DNA of 64,000 bases from Allocoprococcus sp004560705 (GTDB lineage: Bacteria; Bacillota; Clostridia; Lachnospirales; Lachnospiraceae): assembly GCF_052065755.1 (NCBI RefSeq), contig NZ_JBQHTK010000002.1, forward strand, positions 186,001 to 250,000, read 5' to 3'. Below the pieces are notes generated by a model. It saw only the letters and a program-made list of their open reading frames with translations. It searched no databases and was not told the DNA's origin. A program made the position numbers and the translations under genes. Below, in pieces: positions 6,885 to 15,991 of the stretch (position 1 is its first letter; each line of letters opens with the position of its first letter).

Positions 6885-8951
6885 ATGGCACGTTATCTCG
6901 TAATTGTGGAATCACCTACAAAAGTGAAAACCATTAAGAAGTTCCTTGGCAGCAACTATGTGGTGGTTGCGTCTAACGGGCATGTAAGAGATTTACCGAA
7001 GAGTCAGATGGGGATTGACATTGAACATGATTTTGAACCAAAATATATCACCATTCGGGGAAAGGGTGAAATTCTTGCAAATCTTCGAAAGGAAGTAAAG
7101 AAAGCGGATAAGATTTATCTTGCAACTGACCCGGACCGGGAAGGAGAGGCGATCTCCTGGCATTTGATGAAAGCATTGAAGCTTGAAGATAAGAAAGTAT
7201 ACCGGATCAGTTTTAATGAGATCACAAAGAGTGCGGTGAAAGCATCTTTGAAAAATGCGCGCGAGATCGACATGGATCTTGTGGATGCACAGCAGGCAAG
7301 GCGTGTGCTGGATCGAATCGTGGGATATAAGATCAGTCCGCTTCTCTGGGCAAAGGTGAAACGGGGACTGAGCGCAGGACGTGTACAGTCTGTGGCACTT
7401 CGTATCATTGCGGACCGGGAGGAAGAAATCAACTCCTTTATTCCGGAAGAGTACTGGACGCTGGATGCGATCCTGAATGTCAAGGGGGAGAAGAAGCCCC
7501 TTACAGCGAAGTTCTATGGGACAAAAGACGAGAAAATGGTGATTCATAACAAGGAAGAACTGAATCAGATTCTAGCAGGATTGGATGGCGTGCGTTATGA
7601 AGTGACCGACGTGAAACGGGGCGAGCGAATCAAGAAAGCACCGCTTCCGTTTACCACCAGTACCCTGCAGCAGGAAGCTTCCAAAGCCCTGAATTTTGCA
7701 ACATCTAAAACCATGCGGATCGCACAGCAGTTATACGAAGGCGTGGATATCAAGGGCAGCGGTACGACCGGCCTTATCACGTATCTGCGTACGGATTCTA
7801 CCCGTATCTCAGAAGAAGCAGATGCAAGTGTGAAGGCATACATCGGTGAAGTGTACGGAGAACAGTATGTTACACAGGTAGAAGAGACGAAGAAATCAGA
7901 CGGGAAGAATATTCAGGATGCTCATGAGGCGATTCGTCCTTCTGATGTGACCAGGACCCCTGCATCGGTGAAGGACTCTCTGTCCAGAGATCAGTTCCGA
8001 CTGTATCAGCTGATCTGGAAGCGGTTTGTTGCCAGCAGAATGCAGCCGGCCAGATATGAGACGACATCGATCCGGATCGGAGCAGGTGACTATCGTTTTG
8101 CAGTGTCTGCTTCCAAGGTGGTATTTGAAGGTTTCCGCCTGGTTTATGTGGAAAGCGATGAAGAGAAAGAAGGAAGCAATATCCTTGTAAAAGGACTGGA
8201 TGAGAATTCGGTTCTTACGCATGAATCGTTTGACTATAAGCAGCATTTCACTCAGCCGCCTGCGCATTTTACAGAAGCGGCTTTGGTTAAGACGCTGGAG
8301 GAGTTGGGGATTGGAAGACCAAGTACCTATGCTCCGACAATCTCCACAATCATTTCCAGAAGATATGTTGCGAAGGAGAACCGGAATCTGTACATGACAG
8401 AGCTGGGAGAAGTAGTCAATAATATGATGAAAAAATCTTTCAGCAGTATCGTAGATGTGAATTTCACAGCTTATATGGAAGGACTTCTTGATATGATTGC
8501 AGAAGGCAAGGTAGAATGGAAGACTGTGATCCGCAATTTCTATCCGGATCTGGAAGAAGCAGTGGAAAAGGCGGAAAAAGAACTGGATACCGTGAAGATC
8601 GAGGACGAGGTTACGGATGTTGTGTGTGAAGAATGCGGACGCAACATGGTGATCAAATACGGACCACACGGAAAGTTCCTGGCCTGCCCCGGATTCCCGG
8701 AATGTAAAAATACAAAGCCGTATCTTGAGAAAATCGGCGTTGCATGTCCGAAATGCGGCAAAGACATTGTGCTGCGCAAGACTAAGAAAGGCAGAAAATA
8801 TTACGGATGCGAGGATAATCCGGAATGTGATTTCATGTCATGGCAAAAACCGTCCACGGAAAAATGTCCAAAATGCGGAAGCTATATGGTGGAAAAAGGA
8901 AATAAACTGGTGTGCGGTGACGAACATTGCGGTTATGTAAAAAATAAATAG
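6885..8951 (+). CDS. topA: DNA topoisomerase I (type IA)
   Basis: TopA relaxes negative supercoils by cutting one strand and holding it on a tyrosine. The 688-residue protein begins with a TOPRIM domain (YLVIVESPTKVKTIKKFLG, with the acidic DPDREGEAISWHL motif) and has the active-site segment TYLRTDSTRISEEA, placing the catalytic tyrosine near residue 300. The C-terminus has three zinc-ribbon repeats with paired CxxC motifs: CEECGRNM...PEC, CPKCGKDI...PEC and CPKCGSYM...EHC. ATG 6885 has GGAGG upstream. It sits 28 bases after dprA and before codY, and all domains are intact. Confidence 0.97.
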   Translation: MARYLVIVESPTKVKTIKKFLGSNYVVVASNGHVRDLPKSQMGIDIEHDFEPKYITIRGKGEILANLRKEVKKADKIYLATDPDREGEAISWHLMKALKLEDKKVYRISFNEITKSAVKASLKNAREIDMDLVDAQQARRVLDRIVGYKISPLLWAKVKRGLSAGRVQSVALRIIADREEEINSFIPEEYWTLDAILNVKGEKKPLTAKFYGTKDEKMVIHNKEELNQILAGLDGVRYEVTDVKRGERIKKAPLPFTTSTLQQEASKALNFATSKTMRIAQQLYEGVDIKGSGTTGLITYLRTDSTRISEEADASVKAYIGEVYGEQYVTQVEETKKSDGKNIQDAHEAIRPSDVTRTPASVKDSLSRDQFRLYQLIWKRFVASRMQPARYETTSIRIGAGDYRFAVSASKVVFEGFRLVYVESDEEKEGSNILVKGLDENSVLTHESFDYKQHFTQPPAHFTEAALVKTLEELGIGRPSTYAPTISTIISRRYVAKENRNLYMTELGEVVNNMMKKSFSSIVDVNFTAYMEGLLDMIAEGKVEWKTVIRNFYPDLEEAVEKAEKELDTVKIEDEVTDVVCEECGRNMVIKYGPHGKFLACPGFPECKNTKPYLEKIGVACPKCGKDIVLRKTKKGRKYYGCEDNPECDFMSWQKPSTEKCPKCGSYMVEKGNKLVCGDEHCGYVKNK

Positions 8952-8997
8952 GAAATTCATTGAGTTCTTGCGAATTGTATGATAATATAGTTTTGCA

Positions 8998-9019
8998 CAC
9001 AAATTTTTCGCTATTTGTG
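8998..9019 (+). promoter_or_regulatory. Inverted repeat in the codY upstream region
   Basis: CACAAAT (8998-9004) and ATTTGTG (9013-9019) form a perfect 7-bp inverted repeat about 70 bases before the codY start, within AT-rich DNA between topA and codY. It could be an operator or a leader hairpin. I found no clear CodY box (AATTTTCWGAAAATT) here, and no certain promoter. Confidence 0.3.
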
Positions 9020-9085
9020 CGAATAATTTCTACAATAGCCGATGGAGAGGAAAAACCAGAGGTGCAATGCTTTTTGGAGGATAAA

Positions 9086-9868
9086 ATGAGCGTACAATTA
9101 TTGGATAAAACTAGAAAAATAAACAAATTGCTGCACAATAATAATTCCAGCAAAGTTGTGTTTAATGACATTTGTGAGGTGCTGACAGAGATTCTTCTGT
9201 CCAACGTGCTTGTGGTAAGTAAAAAAGGAAAAGTGTTGGGAGTCAGTGCTTGTCCGGGCGTTCCGGAGATTAAAGAACTTCTGAAGGGAGAGGTCGGCGG
9301 ACACATTGACGAGATGCTGAATGAGCGTCTCCTGAATATCCTTTCCACGAAAGAGAATGTCAATCTTCAGACACTAGGTTTTACACCGGAGATTGTGAAA
9401 GGGTATCAGGCGATCATTACTCCGATCGATATTGCGGGAGAGAGGCTTGGAAGTCTGTTCATTTACAAGAAAGATGCCTTGTATGAGATTGATGATATTA
9501 TTCTCAGTGAATACGGTACAACAGTCGTGGGACTTGAGATGCTTCGCTCTGTGAATGAAGAAAGCGCTGAGGAGACCAGAAAGGAACAGATCGTACAATC
9601 CGCAATCAGTACTTTATCATTTTCTGAATTGGAAGCAATCATACACATTTTCGAAGAACTTGACGGCATGGAAGGAATTCTGGTTGCAAGCAAGATTGCT
9701 GACCGGGTGGGAATTACCCGTTCCGTGATCGTAAATGCACTTCGTAAGTTTGAAAGTGCGGGCGTGATCGAATCCAGATCTTCCGGTATGAAAGGTACTT
9801 ATATCAAAGTCGTGAACGATTATGTTTTCAAAGAATTGGACAAGATCAAAAGAGAAAAAATGAAATAG
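9086..9868 (+). CDS. codY: Global transcriptional repressor CodY
   Basis: CodY senses GTP and branched-chain amino acids and represses nutrient-scavenging and stationary-phase genes. The 260-residue protein has the conserved N-terminus SVQLLDKTRKINKLL, a GAF-type ligand domain (about 1-155) and a C-terminal winged helix-turn-helix with ASKIADRVGITRSVIVNALRKF (about 204-225), a very conserved DNA-contact helix. ATG 9086 follows TTGGAGG at 5-6 bases and gives the standard family start and length; the frame is open further upstream but that part is not CodY-like. It follows topA and ends before a strong terminator. Confidence 0.96.
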   Translation: MSVQLLDKTRKINKLLHNNNSSKVVFNDICEVLTEILLSNVLVVSKKGKVLGVSACPGVPEIKELLKGEVGGHIDEMLNERLLNILSTKENVNLQTLGFTPEIVKGYQAIITPIDIAGERLGSLFIYKKDALYEIDDIILSEYGTTVVGLEMLRSVNEESAEETRKEQIVQSAISTLSFSELEAIIHIFEELDGMEGILVASKIADRVGITRSVIVNALRKFESAGVIESRSSGMKGTYIKVVNDYVFKELDKIKREKMK

Positions 9869-9880
9869 AAAACAGAAGAG

Positions 9881-9910
9881 AAGGGTATCAGGAGTCTGAT
9901 ACCCTTTTTA
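9881..9910 (+). terminator. Rho-independent terminator after codY
   Basis: AAGGGTATCA and TGATACCCTT form a perfect 10-bp stem with a 6-base loop and are followed by a T-rich tail, 13 bases after the codY stop codon. Confidence 0.92.
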
Positions 9911-9950
9911 TCTCTCATTAACATAGATCACAATGAAAGGAGAAAGAAAA

Positions 9951-10256
9951 ATGTACGACGGAGACAGAGCGGTCATTTCGATGATCCACAATTATCTCGA
10001 AGGCGGAAAGCAGGACGAGACGGTTTACAAATGCACAGTGATCGAGTATCAGAAAGAGATGGAGCAGCTTCATCTGCGGATGAGCACGGGAGAAATAACC
10101 GATATTTCTCTGGATGCAGTCTATGAATGCCGGATTCAGACCCTGAAAGGGGAAGCCGTCTGCAAAGGCGTGATCAAAGAGCGGTATGAGAACAGAGCCG
10201 GAATGATCTTGATTTTTCAGATTGTCAATGGATTTTATGAAATAAATATAAAGTAA
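9951..10256 (+). CDS. Conserved-looking hypothetical protein, 101 residues
   Basis: I do not recognise the family. The product is a small, acidic, probably cytoplasmic protein with no signal peptide or membrane segment. Alternating hydrophobic residues (TVYKCTVIEYQKEMEQLHLRM, split by turns) suggest a mostly beta fold such as a small barrel, but this is only an impression. ATG 9951 is preceded by AAAGGAG at 8 bases; an ATG at 9933 would overlap that site and is less likely. The gene stands alone between the codY terminator and the groESL promoter. Codon use resembles its neighbours, so it is likely real. Confidence 0.72.
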   Translation: MYDGDRAVISMIHNYLEGGKQDETVYKCTVIEYQKEMEQLHLRMSTGEITDISLDAVYECRIQTLKGEAVCKGVIKERYENRAGMILIFQIVNGFYEINIK

Positions 10257-10278
10257 TTATAAAATTAAAAAAGGCATG

Positions 10279-10307
10279 TTGACAAATAGAAGTCGCAGTG
10301 CTATTTT
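10279..10307 (+). promoter_or_regulatory. Sigma-A promoter of groES-groEL
   Basis: TTGACA (10279-10284), a 17-base spacer and TATTTT (10302-10307) lie immediately upstream of the CIRCE operator. Predicted start of transcription is near 10314, so the operator falls in the start of the transcript, the usual arrangement for HrcA control. Confidence 0.8.
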
Positions 10308-10322
10308 ATATCTAGACAGTTT

Positions 10323-10349
10323 TTAGCACTCAAATTTAATGAGTGCTAA
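10323..10349 (+). promoter_or_regulatory. CIRCE operator (HrcA binding site)
   Basis: TTAGCACTC, nine spacer bases and GAGTGCTAA form the perfect CIRCE inverted repeat. HrcA binds it and represses chaperonin genes until heat stress titrates GroEL away from HrcA. No hrcA gene is present in this window. Confidence 0.97.
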
Positions 10350-10377
10350 CAAAAATAGAAATCAAGGAGGAATTACA

Positions 10378-10662
10378 ATGAGATTAGAACCTTTAGGTGA
10401 CAGAGTTGTATTAAAACAGTTAGTAGCAGAAGAGACGACAAAGTCAGGTATCGTATTACCGGGACAGTCAAAAGAGAAACCGCAGCAGGCAGAAGTAATC
10501 GCAGTAGGACCGGGCGGAATGGTGGACGGTAAGGAAGTGACGATGAATGTGGCAGTCGGCGATCAGGTCATCTATTCTAAATATTCCGGAACAGAAGTAG
10601 AACTGGACGATGTTGAATATATCATTGTAAAACAGAGTGACATTCTTGCAGTAATCAAATAG
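10378..10662 (+). CDS. groES: Co-chaperonin GroES
   Basis: GroES is the 10-kDa heptameric lid of the GroEL folding chamber. The 94-residue product starts MRLEPLGDRVVLKQL, contains the mobile-loop region ETTKSGIVLPGQSKEKPQQ (about 17-35) and ends with the DVEYIIVKQSDILAVIK strand typical of the family. ATG 10378 has AAGGAGG 7 bases upstream; the frame is open from 10339 but that would run through the CIRCE element. It is the first gene of groES-groEL, with a 53-base gap to groEL. Confidence 0.97.
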   Translation: MRLEPLGDRVVLKQLVAEETTKSGIVLPGQSKEKPQQAEVIAVGPGGMVDGKEVTMNVAVGDQVIYSKYSGTEVELDDVEYIIVKQSDILAVIK

Positions 10663-10715
10663 TCAGCCGTATATGGCCTTTAGAAAAGAATTATTTTAAA
10701 ACAGGAGTGATTGAA

Positions 10716-12341
10716 ATGGCAAAAGAAATTAAATTCGGCGCAGAAGCCAGAAAAGCATTGGAAGCAGGTGTGAATCAGCTTGCTGATACAGTAAGAGTAA
10801 CATTAGGACCAAAAGGAAGAAACGTAGTTCTGGATAAATCCTTCGGAGCACCGCTTATCACAAATGACGGTGTAACGATTGCAAAAGAGATTGAACTGGA
10901 AGATGCATTTGAAAACATGGGAGCACAGCTCATCCGTGAAGTTGCTTCCAAGACAAATGATGTTGCCGGAGACGGAACCACAACAGCTACCGTACTTGCC
11001 CAGGCTATGGTAAATGAAGGTATGAAGAACCTTGCAGCAGGGGCAAACCCGATTGTTCTTCGTAAAGGTATGAAGAAAGCAACGGACTGCGCTGTTGAAG
11101 CAATCCAGAAGATGAGCAGCAAAGTAAACGGAAGAGATCAGATCGCAAGAGTGGCTGCTATTTCAGCCGGTGATGATGAAGTAGGCGAGATGGTAGCAAG
11201 CGCTATGGAGAAGGTTTCCAACGACGGCGTTATCACGATTGAAGAATCCAAGACCATGAAGACAGAACTTGACCTGGTAGAAGGTATGCAGTTTGACCGT
11301 GGATATATTTCCGCATATATGTGCACCGATATGGAGAAGATGGAAGCAAATCTTGACAATCCATTCATTCTGATCACAGACAAGAAGATTTCCAACATTC
11401 AGGAAATCCTTCCGCTTCTGGAGCAGATCGTTCAGTCCGGAGCAAAACTTCTTATTATCGCTGAAGACATTGAAGGTGAAGCACTCACAACACTGATTGT
11501 GAACAAACTGCGCGGAACATTCAATGTTGTAGCAGTAAAGGCACCGGGATATGGCGACAGAAGAAAAGCAATGCTGGAAGATATCGCGATCCTGACAGGC
11601 GGACAGGTGATCTCAGAAGAACTTGGCCTTGATTTGAAGGAAGTTACCATGGATCAGCTCGGACGTGCTAAATCTGTAAAAGTTCAGAAAGAAAACACGG
11701 TAATCGTTGACGGTTTTGGCGATAAAGATGCAATTTCCGGAAGAATTGCACAGATCAAAGCCCAGATCGAAGAGACAACTTCTGACTTTGACAAAGAAAA
11801 ACTTCAGGAAAGACTTGCAAAACTGGCAGGCGGTGTAGCTGTTATTCGCGTTGGCGCAGCAACCGAGACTGAAATGAAAGAAGCGAAACTCCGTATGGAA
11901 GATGCTCTTGCAGCTACCAGAGCAGCAGTAGAAGAAGGTATTATCGCAGGTGGCGGATCTGCATATATCCATGCAGCAAAAGAAGTTGCAAAGATGGCTG
12001 AGACATTGACAGGTGATGAGAAGACAGGTGCAGGCGTTGTCCTGAAAGCTCTGGAGGCTCCATTATTCCATATCGCAGCAAATGCAGGTCTGGAAGGTGC
12101 TGTTATCATTAACAAAGTCAGAGAAGCAGAACCAGGAAACGGATTCGATGCATACACAGAAGAATATGTTGATATGGTAAAAGCTGGAATTCTTGACCCG
12201 GCTAAAGTTACAAGAAGCGCACTTCAGAACGCAACAAGCGTAGCCTCTACATTGCTCACGACAGAATCTGTTGTTGCAAATATTAAAGAAGATGTTCCAC
12301 CGATGCCGGCAGGAGGCGCAGGCGGAATGGGAATGATGTAA
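10716..12341 (+). CDS. groEL: Chaperonin GroEL
   Basis: GroEL is the 60-kDa ATP-driven folding chamber subunit. The 541-residue protein has MAKEIKFGAEARKALEAGV at its start, the ATP-site motifs TLGPKGRNVVLDKSFG and GDGTTTATVLAQA, the AAVEEGIIAGGGSAY segment and a flexible GGAGGMGMM tail. ATG 10716 is the family start, preceded by CAGGAGTGA; an upstream ATA codon at 10707 in the same frame is not needed. It is expressed with groES from a CIRCE-controlled promoter and followed by a terminator. Confidence 0.98.
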   Translation: MAKEIKFGAEARKALEAGVNQLADTVRVTLGPKGRNVVLDKSFGAPLITNDGVTIAKEIELEDAFENMGAQLIREVASKTNDVAGDGTTTATVLAQAMVNEGMKNLAAGANPIVLRKGMKKATDCAVEAIQKMSSKVNGRDQIARVAAISAGDDEVGEMVASAMEKVSNDGVITIEESKTMKTELDLVEGMQFDRGYISAYMCTDMEKMEANLDNPFILITDKKISNIQEILPLLEQIVQSGAKLLIIAEDIEGEALTTLIVNKLRGTFNVVAVKAPGYGDRRKAMLEDIAILTGGQVISEELGLDLKEVTMDQLGRAKSVKVQKENTVIVDGFGDKDAISGRIAQIKAQIEETTSDFDKEKLQERLAKLAGGVAVIRVGAATETEMKEAKLRMEDALAATRAAVEEGIIAGGGSAYIHAAKEVAKMAETLTGDEKTGAGVVLKALEAPLFHIAANAGLEGAVIINKVREAEPGNGFDAYTEEYVDMVKAGILDPAKVTRSALQNATSVASTLLTTESVVANIKEDVPPMPAGGAGGMGMM

Positions 12342-12370
12342 TTCCCGTTTTGAATTATTTGTGAATTTTG

Positions 12371-12401
12371 AAAACTCCTCGTAAAGAGGAGTTTTCTTTT
12401 T
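12371..12401 (+). terminator. Rho-independent terminator of groESL
   Basis: AAAACTCCTC and GAGGAGTTTT form a perfect 10-bp stem with a 5-base loop, followed by a C and five T residues, 29 bases after the groEL stop. Confidence 0.93.
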
Positions 12402-12456
12402 GTAGGAAAAGTGATACAATGATAGAAATATACAAAAGGAAATTTGGAGGTAAGAT

Positions 12457-12945
12457 ATGGGTGATTATTATACCGAACAACTTGTGAAGCGGAACGCCCC
12501 CGCAAGCACGATTCTTGCAAAAGCAGCACTGATTTTGCTTACGGTTGCTTCAGTTGGGCTTGTTTTGATCATTCCGGTTGCTATCATTGCACCAATTATT
12601 TTGATTTGTCTGGACGTTTTCTTATTCCGCAGTATGGATGTGGAATTTGAATATCTGTTTGTCAACGGCGCTCTTGATATCGACAAGATTATGGCAAAGT
12701 CCCGCAGAAAAAAGGTTTTCACGATGGAATTAAATGAGATGGAAGTTCTTGCACAGGCAGGTTCAGCAGAACTTAGACCGTATCAGGGACTTAAGACAGT
12801 GGATTTCAGCTCTGGAAACCGGGATGCAAAGCAGTACGAGATGGTGATCGTTCAGAAGGGTGAAAAGAAGAGAGTGGTTTTTGAACCGAATTCAACGATT
12901 CTGGAAGGAATGAAGATGCTTGCACCTAGAAAAGTTTTTGTTTAG
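12457..12945 (+). CDS. Hypothetical membrane protein with a cytoplasmic beta domain
   Basis: This 162-residue protein of unknown function has a hydrophobic hairpin at about residues 22-66 (ILAKAALILLTVASVGLVLI, then VAIIAPIILICLDVFLF), which looks like two membrane helices, followed by a soluble domain of about 95 residues with alternating strands and basic patches. The overall plan recalls small bacterial PH-domain membrane proteins, but I cannot assign the family. The ATG has TTGGAGG upstream and a TGATACAAT extended -10 lies near 12412-12420. It lies between the groESL terminator and the guaB promoter, so it is probably a single-gene unit. Confidence 0.75.
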   Translation: MGDYYTEQLVKRNAPASTILAKAALILLTVASVGLVLIIPVAIIAPIILICLDVFLFRSMDVEFEYLFVNGALDIDKIMAKSRRKKVFTMELNEMEVLAQAGSAELRPYQGLKTVDFSSGNRDAKQYEMVIVQKGEKKRVVFEPNSTILEGMKMLAPRKVFV

Positions 12946-12947
12946 GG

Positions 12948-12977
12948 TTGACATAAGTGTAACATGTATTGTATGAT
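12948..12977 (+). promoter_or_regulatory. Sigma-A promoter of guaB
   Basis: TTGACA (12948-12953), an 18-base spacer and TATGAT (12972-12977) start only two bases after the stop codon of the preceding gene. No guanine riboswitch-like structure is visible in the short leader to the start codon at 13023. Confidence 0.8.
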
Positions 12978-13022
12978 AGCAGTTAAATCACAACAAAAGA
13001 AGCGAAAGAGAGGAAAAGGATA

Positions 13023-14477
13023 ATGGGAAAGATTATCGGAGAAGGAATTACATTTGATGACGTACTCTTAGTACCTGGGTATTCAGAAGTGATTCCGAAT
13101 CAGGTCGATTTGTCAACCTATCTGACAAACAAGATTAAGCTGAATATACCAATGATGAGTGCCGGTATGGATACTGTTACGGAACATAGAATGGCGATTG
13201 CGATGGCTCGTCAGGGTGGTATTGGTATTATTCATAAGAATATGTCGATTGAACAGCAGGCAGAAGAAGTAGACAAAGTTAAGAGATCTGAATATGGAGT
13301 AATCACGGATCCATTTTATCTCTCACCAGAACATACACTTGCGGATGCTAATGATCTGATGGCTAAGTTCCGCATTTCAGGTGTGCCGATCACAGAAGGA
13401 AGAAAGCTGGTAGGTATCATTACCAACCGTGATTTGAAGTTTGAAGAGGATTTTTCCAAGAAGATTAAAGAATCCATGACTTCGGAAGGGCTGATCACAG
13501 CACCGGAGGGCATTACCCTGGAAGAGGCTAAAAAGATTCTTGCGAAAGCACGCAAGGAGAAGCTTCCGATCGTGGATAAGGATTTCAATCTGAAAGGCCT
13601 GATCACGATTAAAGATATTGAGAAGCAGATCAAGTATCCGCTTTCTGCGAAAGATGCCAAAGGACGTCTTCTTTGCGGAGCAGCGATTGGTATTACTGCA
13701 AACTGTCTGGAAAGAGCGGAAGCACTCGTGAAGGCACATGTTGATGTTGTCGTGCTAGATTCTGCGCATGGACATTCTGCAAACGTGATCCGGACTGTCA
13801 AGATGATCAAAGAGGCATTCCCGGAACTTCAGGTTATTGCGGGAAATGTAGCTACAGGCGAAGCAACAAGAGCTCTGATCGAAGCAGGAGCCGACGCTGT
13901 CAAAGTAGGTATCGGTCCTGGATCAATCTGTACTACACGTGTCGTTGCAGGTATCGGTGTACCGCAGATCACAGCGGTTATGGATTGCTATGAAGCTGCA
14001 AAAGAATATGGGGTTCCGATCATTGCTGATGGTGGTATCAAGTACTCAGGAGATATGACAAAGGCAATTGCGGCAGGTGCGAATGTATGTATGATGGGAA
14101 GTATCTTTGCAGGATGCGATGAAAGCCCGGGAACATTCGAATTATATCAGGGAAGAAAATATAAAGTATACCGCGGCATGGGTTCTATTGCTGCTATGGA
14201 AAACGGAAGCAAGGACAGATACTTCCAGACGGATGCTAAAAAGCTGGTTCCGGAGGGAGTAGAAGGACGTGTGGCGTATAAAGGTTCTGTAGAAGACACC
14301 GTATTCCAGCTTATGGGCGGTCTGCGTTCCGGTATGGGATACTGTGGTGCTGCGGATATCGAGACACTGAAGACGACCGGAAGATTTGTGAAGATTTCTT
14401 CGGCTTCATTAAAGGAAAGTCATCCACATGATATCCATATTACTAAAGAAGCTCCGAACTACAGTGTAGATGAATAA
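13023..14477 (+). CDS. guaB: Inosine-5'-monophosphate dehydrogenase
   Basis: GuaB converts IMP to XMP with NAD+, the committing step of GMP synthesis. The 484-residue protein has the TIM-barrel start GITFDDVLLVPGYSEV, a pair of CBS domains (about 95-205), the VVLDSAHGHSANV and ADAVKVGIGPGSICTTRVV active-site loop with the catalytic cysteine, the ADGGIKYSGD motif, and the flap with YRGMGSIAAM. Length is standard. GAGAGGAAAAGG precedes the ATG. It has its own promoter and terminator, so it is probably monocistronic. Its GTP product is also the effector of CodY encoded 4 kb upstream. Confidence 0.98.
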   Translation: MGKIIGEGITFDDVLLVPGYSEVIPNQVDLSTYLTNKIKLNIPMMSAGMDTVTEHRMAIAMARQGGIGIIHKNMSIEQQAEEVDKVKRSEYGVITDPFYLSPEHTLADANDLMAKFRISGVPITEGRKLVGIITNRDLKFEEDFSKKIKESMTSEGLITAPEGITLEEAKKILAKARKEKLPIVDKDFNLKGLITIKDIEKQIKYPLSAKDAKGRLLCGAAIGITANCLERAEALVKAHVDVVVLDSAHGHSANVIRTVKMIKEAFPELQVIAGNVATGEATRALIEAGADAVKVGIGPGSICTTRVVAGIGVPQITAVMDCYEAAKEYGVPIIADGGIKYSGDMTKAIAAGANVCMMGSIFAGCDESPGTFELYQGRKYKVYRGMGSIAAMENGSKDRYFQTDAKKLVPEGVEGRVAYKGSVEDTVFQLMGGLRSGMGYCGAADIETLKTTGRFVKISSASLKESHPHDIHITKEAPNYSVDE

Positions 14478-14482
14478 AATGA

Positions 14483-14511
14483 GATGCCTCGGTGATGCCG
14501 GGGCATCTTTT
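14483..14511 (+). terminator. Rho-independent terminator of guaB
   Basis: GATGCCTCGG and CCGGGGCATC form a 10-bp stem with one G-U pair and a 5-base loop, followed by four T residues, 6 bases after the stop codon. Confidence 0.88.
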
Positions 14512-14622
14512 ATGTCTGTGCTTCAAAGGCTTAAGAAAAAAATAATGAAATATTCTGCTTTTGTTCGAAGGAAATATGGTAAAGTAAAAGAATGAAGCTA
14601 TAGAAAAAAGGTAGGGGCAGGA

Positions 14623-15348
14623 ATGTTCGGCAAGAGACGAAAGAGAAGAAGAAAAGAGAAGATATACAGGAACAGAGAAAGAGGATATACAAAGAAGCAG
14701 CAGATTCGGCTGCGGCACTATCTGAAGCTGGGCGTAGTTATCCTTGTTTTACTGATTTTGATTCTTTCTGTGATACGAATTGCAGGATGTATCCGCTCCG
14801 GGAAGTACTGGGAAAAAGAGGATGCAAAAATCGATGCGACAAAACCGGATATTGATGTGGAACTTTTGACTGTAAATGAATACTCCAGACCGGGGACGGA
14901 GACGGGAGAGATCCAGGGAATTGTGATCCACTATACGGCAAATCCCGGTGCAACGGCCATGCAGAACAGAGACTATTTTGAGGGCCTCAAAGATACGCAT
15001 ACCACGAAGGCAAGCAGTCATTTCATCGTTGGATTGGATGGAGAAATCGTGCAGTGTATCCCGACCTGGGAAGTGGCTTATGCCTCGAATTCGCGAAATG
15101 CAGATACAGTTTCGATCGAATGCTGCCATTCCGATGAGAGCGGGATGTTCAATGAGAAGACATATCGTTCCATGGTACAGCTCACGGCGTGGCTCTGCGA
15201 GAAGTTCGGGTTGGATGAAAATGACGTGATCCGACATTATGATGTGACCGGGAAAAACTGTCCGAAATATTTTGTGGAAAATGAAGATGCATGGGAACAG
15301 TTTAAGCTTGATGTGAAGACTGCGCTTGCAACTCCGAAAGAAGAATAA
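14623..15348 (+). CDS. Membrane-anchored N-acetylmuramoyl-L-alanine amidase (Amidase_2)
   Basis: This 241-residue protein should cut the bond between MurNAc and the stem peptide. A very basic cytoplasmic N-terminus (KRRKRRRKEKIYRNRERG) is followed by a single membrane helix (about 33-53, VVILVLLILILSVIRIAG) and an outside domain of the amidase_2/PGRP fold. Zinc and catalytic positions are visible in GIVIHYTANPG, ASSHFIVGLDGEIVQCIP and IRHYDVTGKNCPKYF. There is no wall-binding repeat. A GTAGGGGCAGG site precedes the ATG. The exact cell process (growth, division, sporulation) is not shown by its context between guaB and aroK. Confidence 0.9.
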   Translation: MFGKRRKRRRKEKIYRNRERGYTKKQQIRLRHYLKLGVVILVLLILILSVIRIAGCIRSGKYWEKEDAKIDATKPDIDVELLTVNEYSRPGTETGEIQGIVIHYTANPGATAMQNRDYFEGLKDTHTTKASSHFIVGLDGEIVQCIPTWEVAYASNSRNADTVSIECCHSDESGMFNEKTYRSMVQLTAWLCEKFGLDENDVIRHYDVTGKNCPKYFVENEDAWEQFKLDVKTALATPKEE

Positions 15349-15361
15349 TAAGATATTTGGG

Positions 15362-15391
15362 TTGATAAGAAATAATAAATTCTGTTATACT
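15362..15391 (+). promoter_or_regulatory. Sigma-A promoter of aroK-yqeG
   Basis: TTGATA (15362-15367) is followed at 17-18 bases by TTATAC/TATACT (15385-15391). It lies just after the amidase gene and about 50 bases before the aroK start. Confidence 0.68.
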
Positions 15392-15439
15392 GAATCCATA
15401 CATATGTACAGTGGTACAAGACAGGAAATGAGGAATACA

Positions 15440-15991
15440 ATGAAGAATATGAATAAAAAAATGTTGGATTATAATATTGTTTTGATTGGATTTATGGGCG
15501 CAGGGAAAAGTACAGTTTCCGCTTACCTGAATAAAGAGTATGGTATGGAAGTGATCGAGATGGATCAGGTGATCGCAGAGCGTGAGAAGATGAGTATATC
15601 CGATATTTTTGCCGTACACGGAGAAGAATATTTTCGCAATCTGGAGACGAATCTTCTGATTGAGATGCAGTCTCAGACGAACAAAGTTATTTCCTGTGGC
15701 GGCGGTGTTGCCATGAGAGACCGCAACGTGAAAGAGATGAAGAAAAATGGAAGAGTTGTTCTACTTACGGCAGCCCCGGAGACGATTCTGGAGCGCGTGA
15801 AAGACAGTGATGACCGTCCCCTTTTGAATGGGCACAAAGATGTAGATTATATCGGCGGCCTGATGGAAGTGCGAAGACCCAAATACGAAGCAGCTTCAGA
15901 TATCGTTGTAAGCACGGACCAGAAACGTGTTTCAGAGATCTGTGAAGAGATGATGCAGAAATTGAAGGAAATGGATGAGAAAGATGTTTAA
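15440..15991 (+). CDS. aroK: Shikimate kinase
   Basis: AroK phosphorylates shikimate at the 3-hydroxyl in chorismate synthesis. The 183-residue protein has the Walker A loop IGFMGAGKSTV (about 15-25), the shikimate-contact motifs MDQVIAEREKMSISDIF and GEEYFRNLE, the SCGGGVAMRDRNV stretch, the lid DRPLL, and RRPKYEAASDIVV. ATG 15440 is preceded by GAGGA at 5 bases; ATG 15428 is possible and would add four residues. It overlaps the YqeG-type gene by 17 bases, so the two are probably translated together. aroD, another shikimate gene, lies 1.8 kb downstream. Confidence 0.94.
   Translation: MKNMNKKMLDYNIVLIGFMGAGKSTVSAYLNKEYGMEVIEMDQVIAEREKMSISDIFAVHGEEYFRNLETNLLIEMQSQTNKVISCGGGVAMRDRNVKEMKKNGRVVLLTAAPETILERVKDSDDRPLLNGHKDVDYIGGLMEVRRPKYEAASDIVVSTDQKRVSEICEEMMQKLKEMDEKDV

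Noticed and set aside
9931..9950. Upstream ATG at 9933 as start of the small gene before groES
   Set aside because: It would place the AAAGGAG ribosome site inside the gene; ATG 9951 is correctly spaced from that site.
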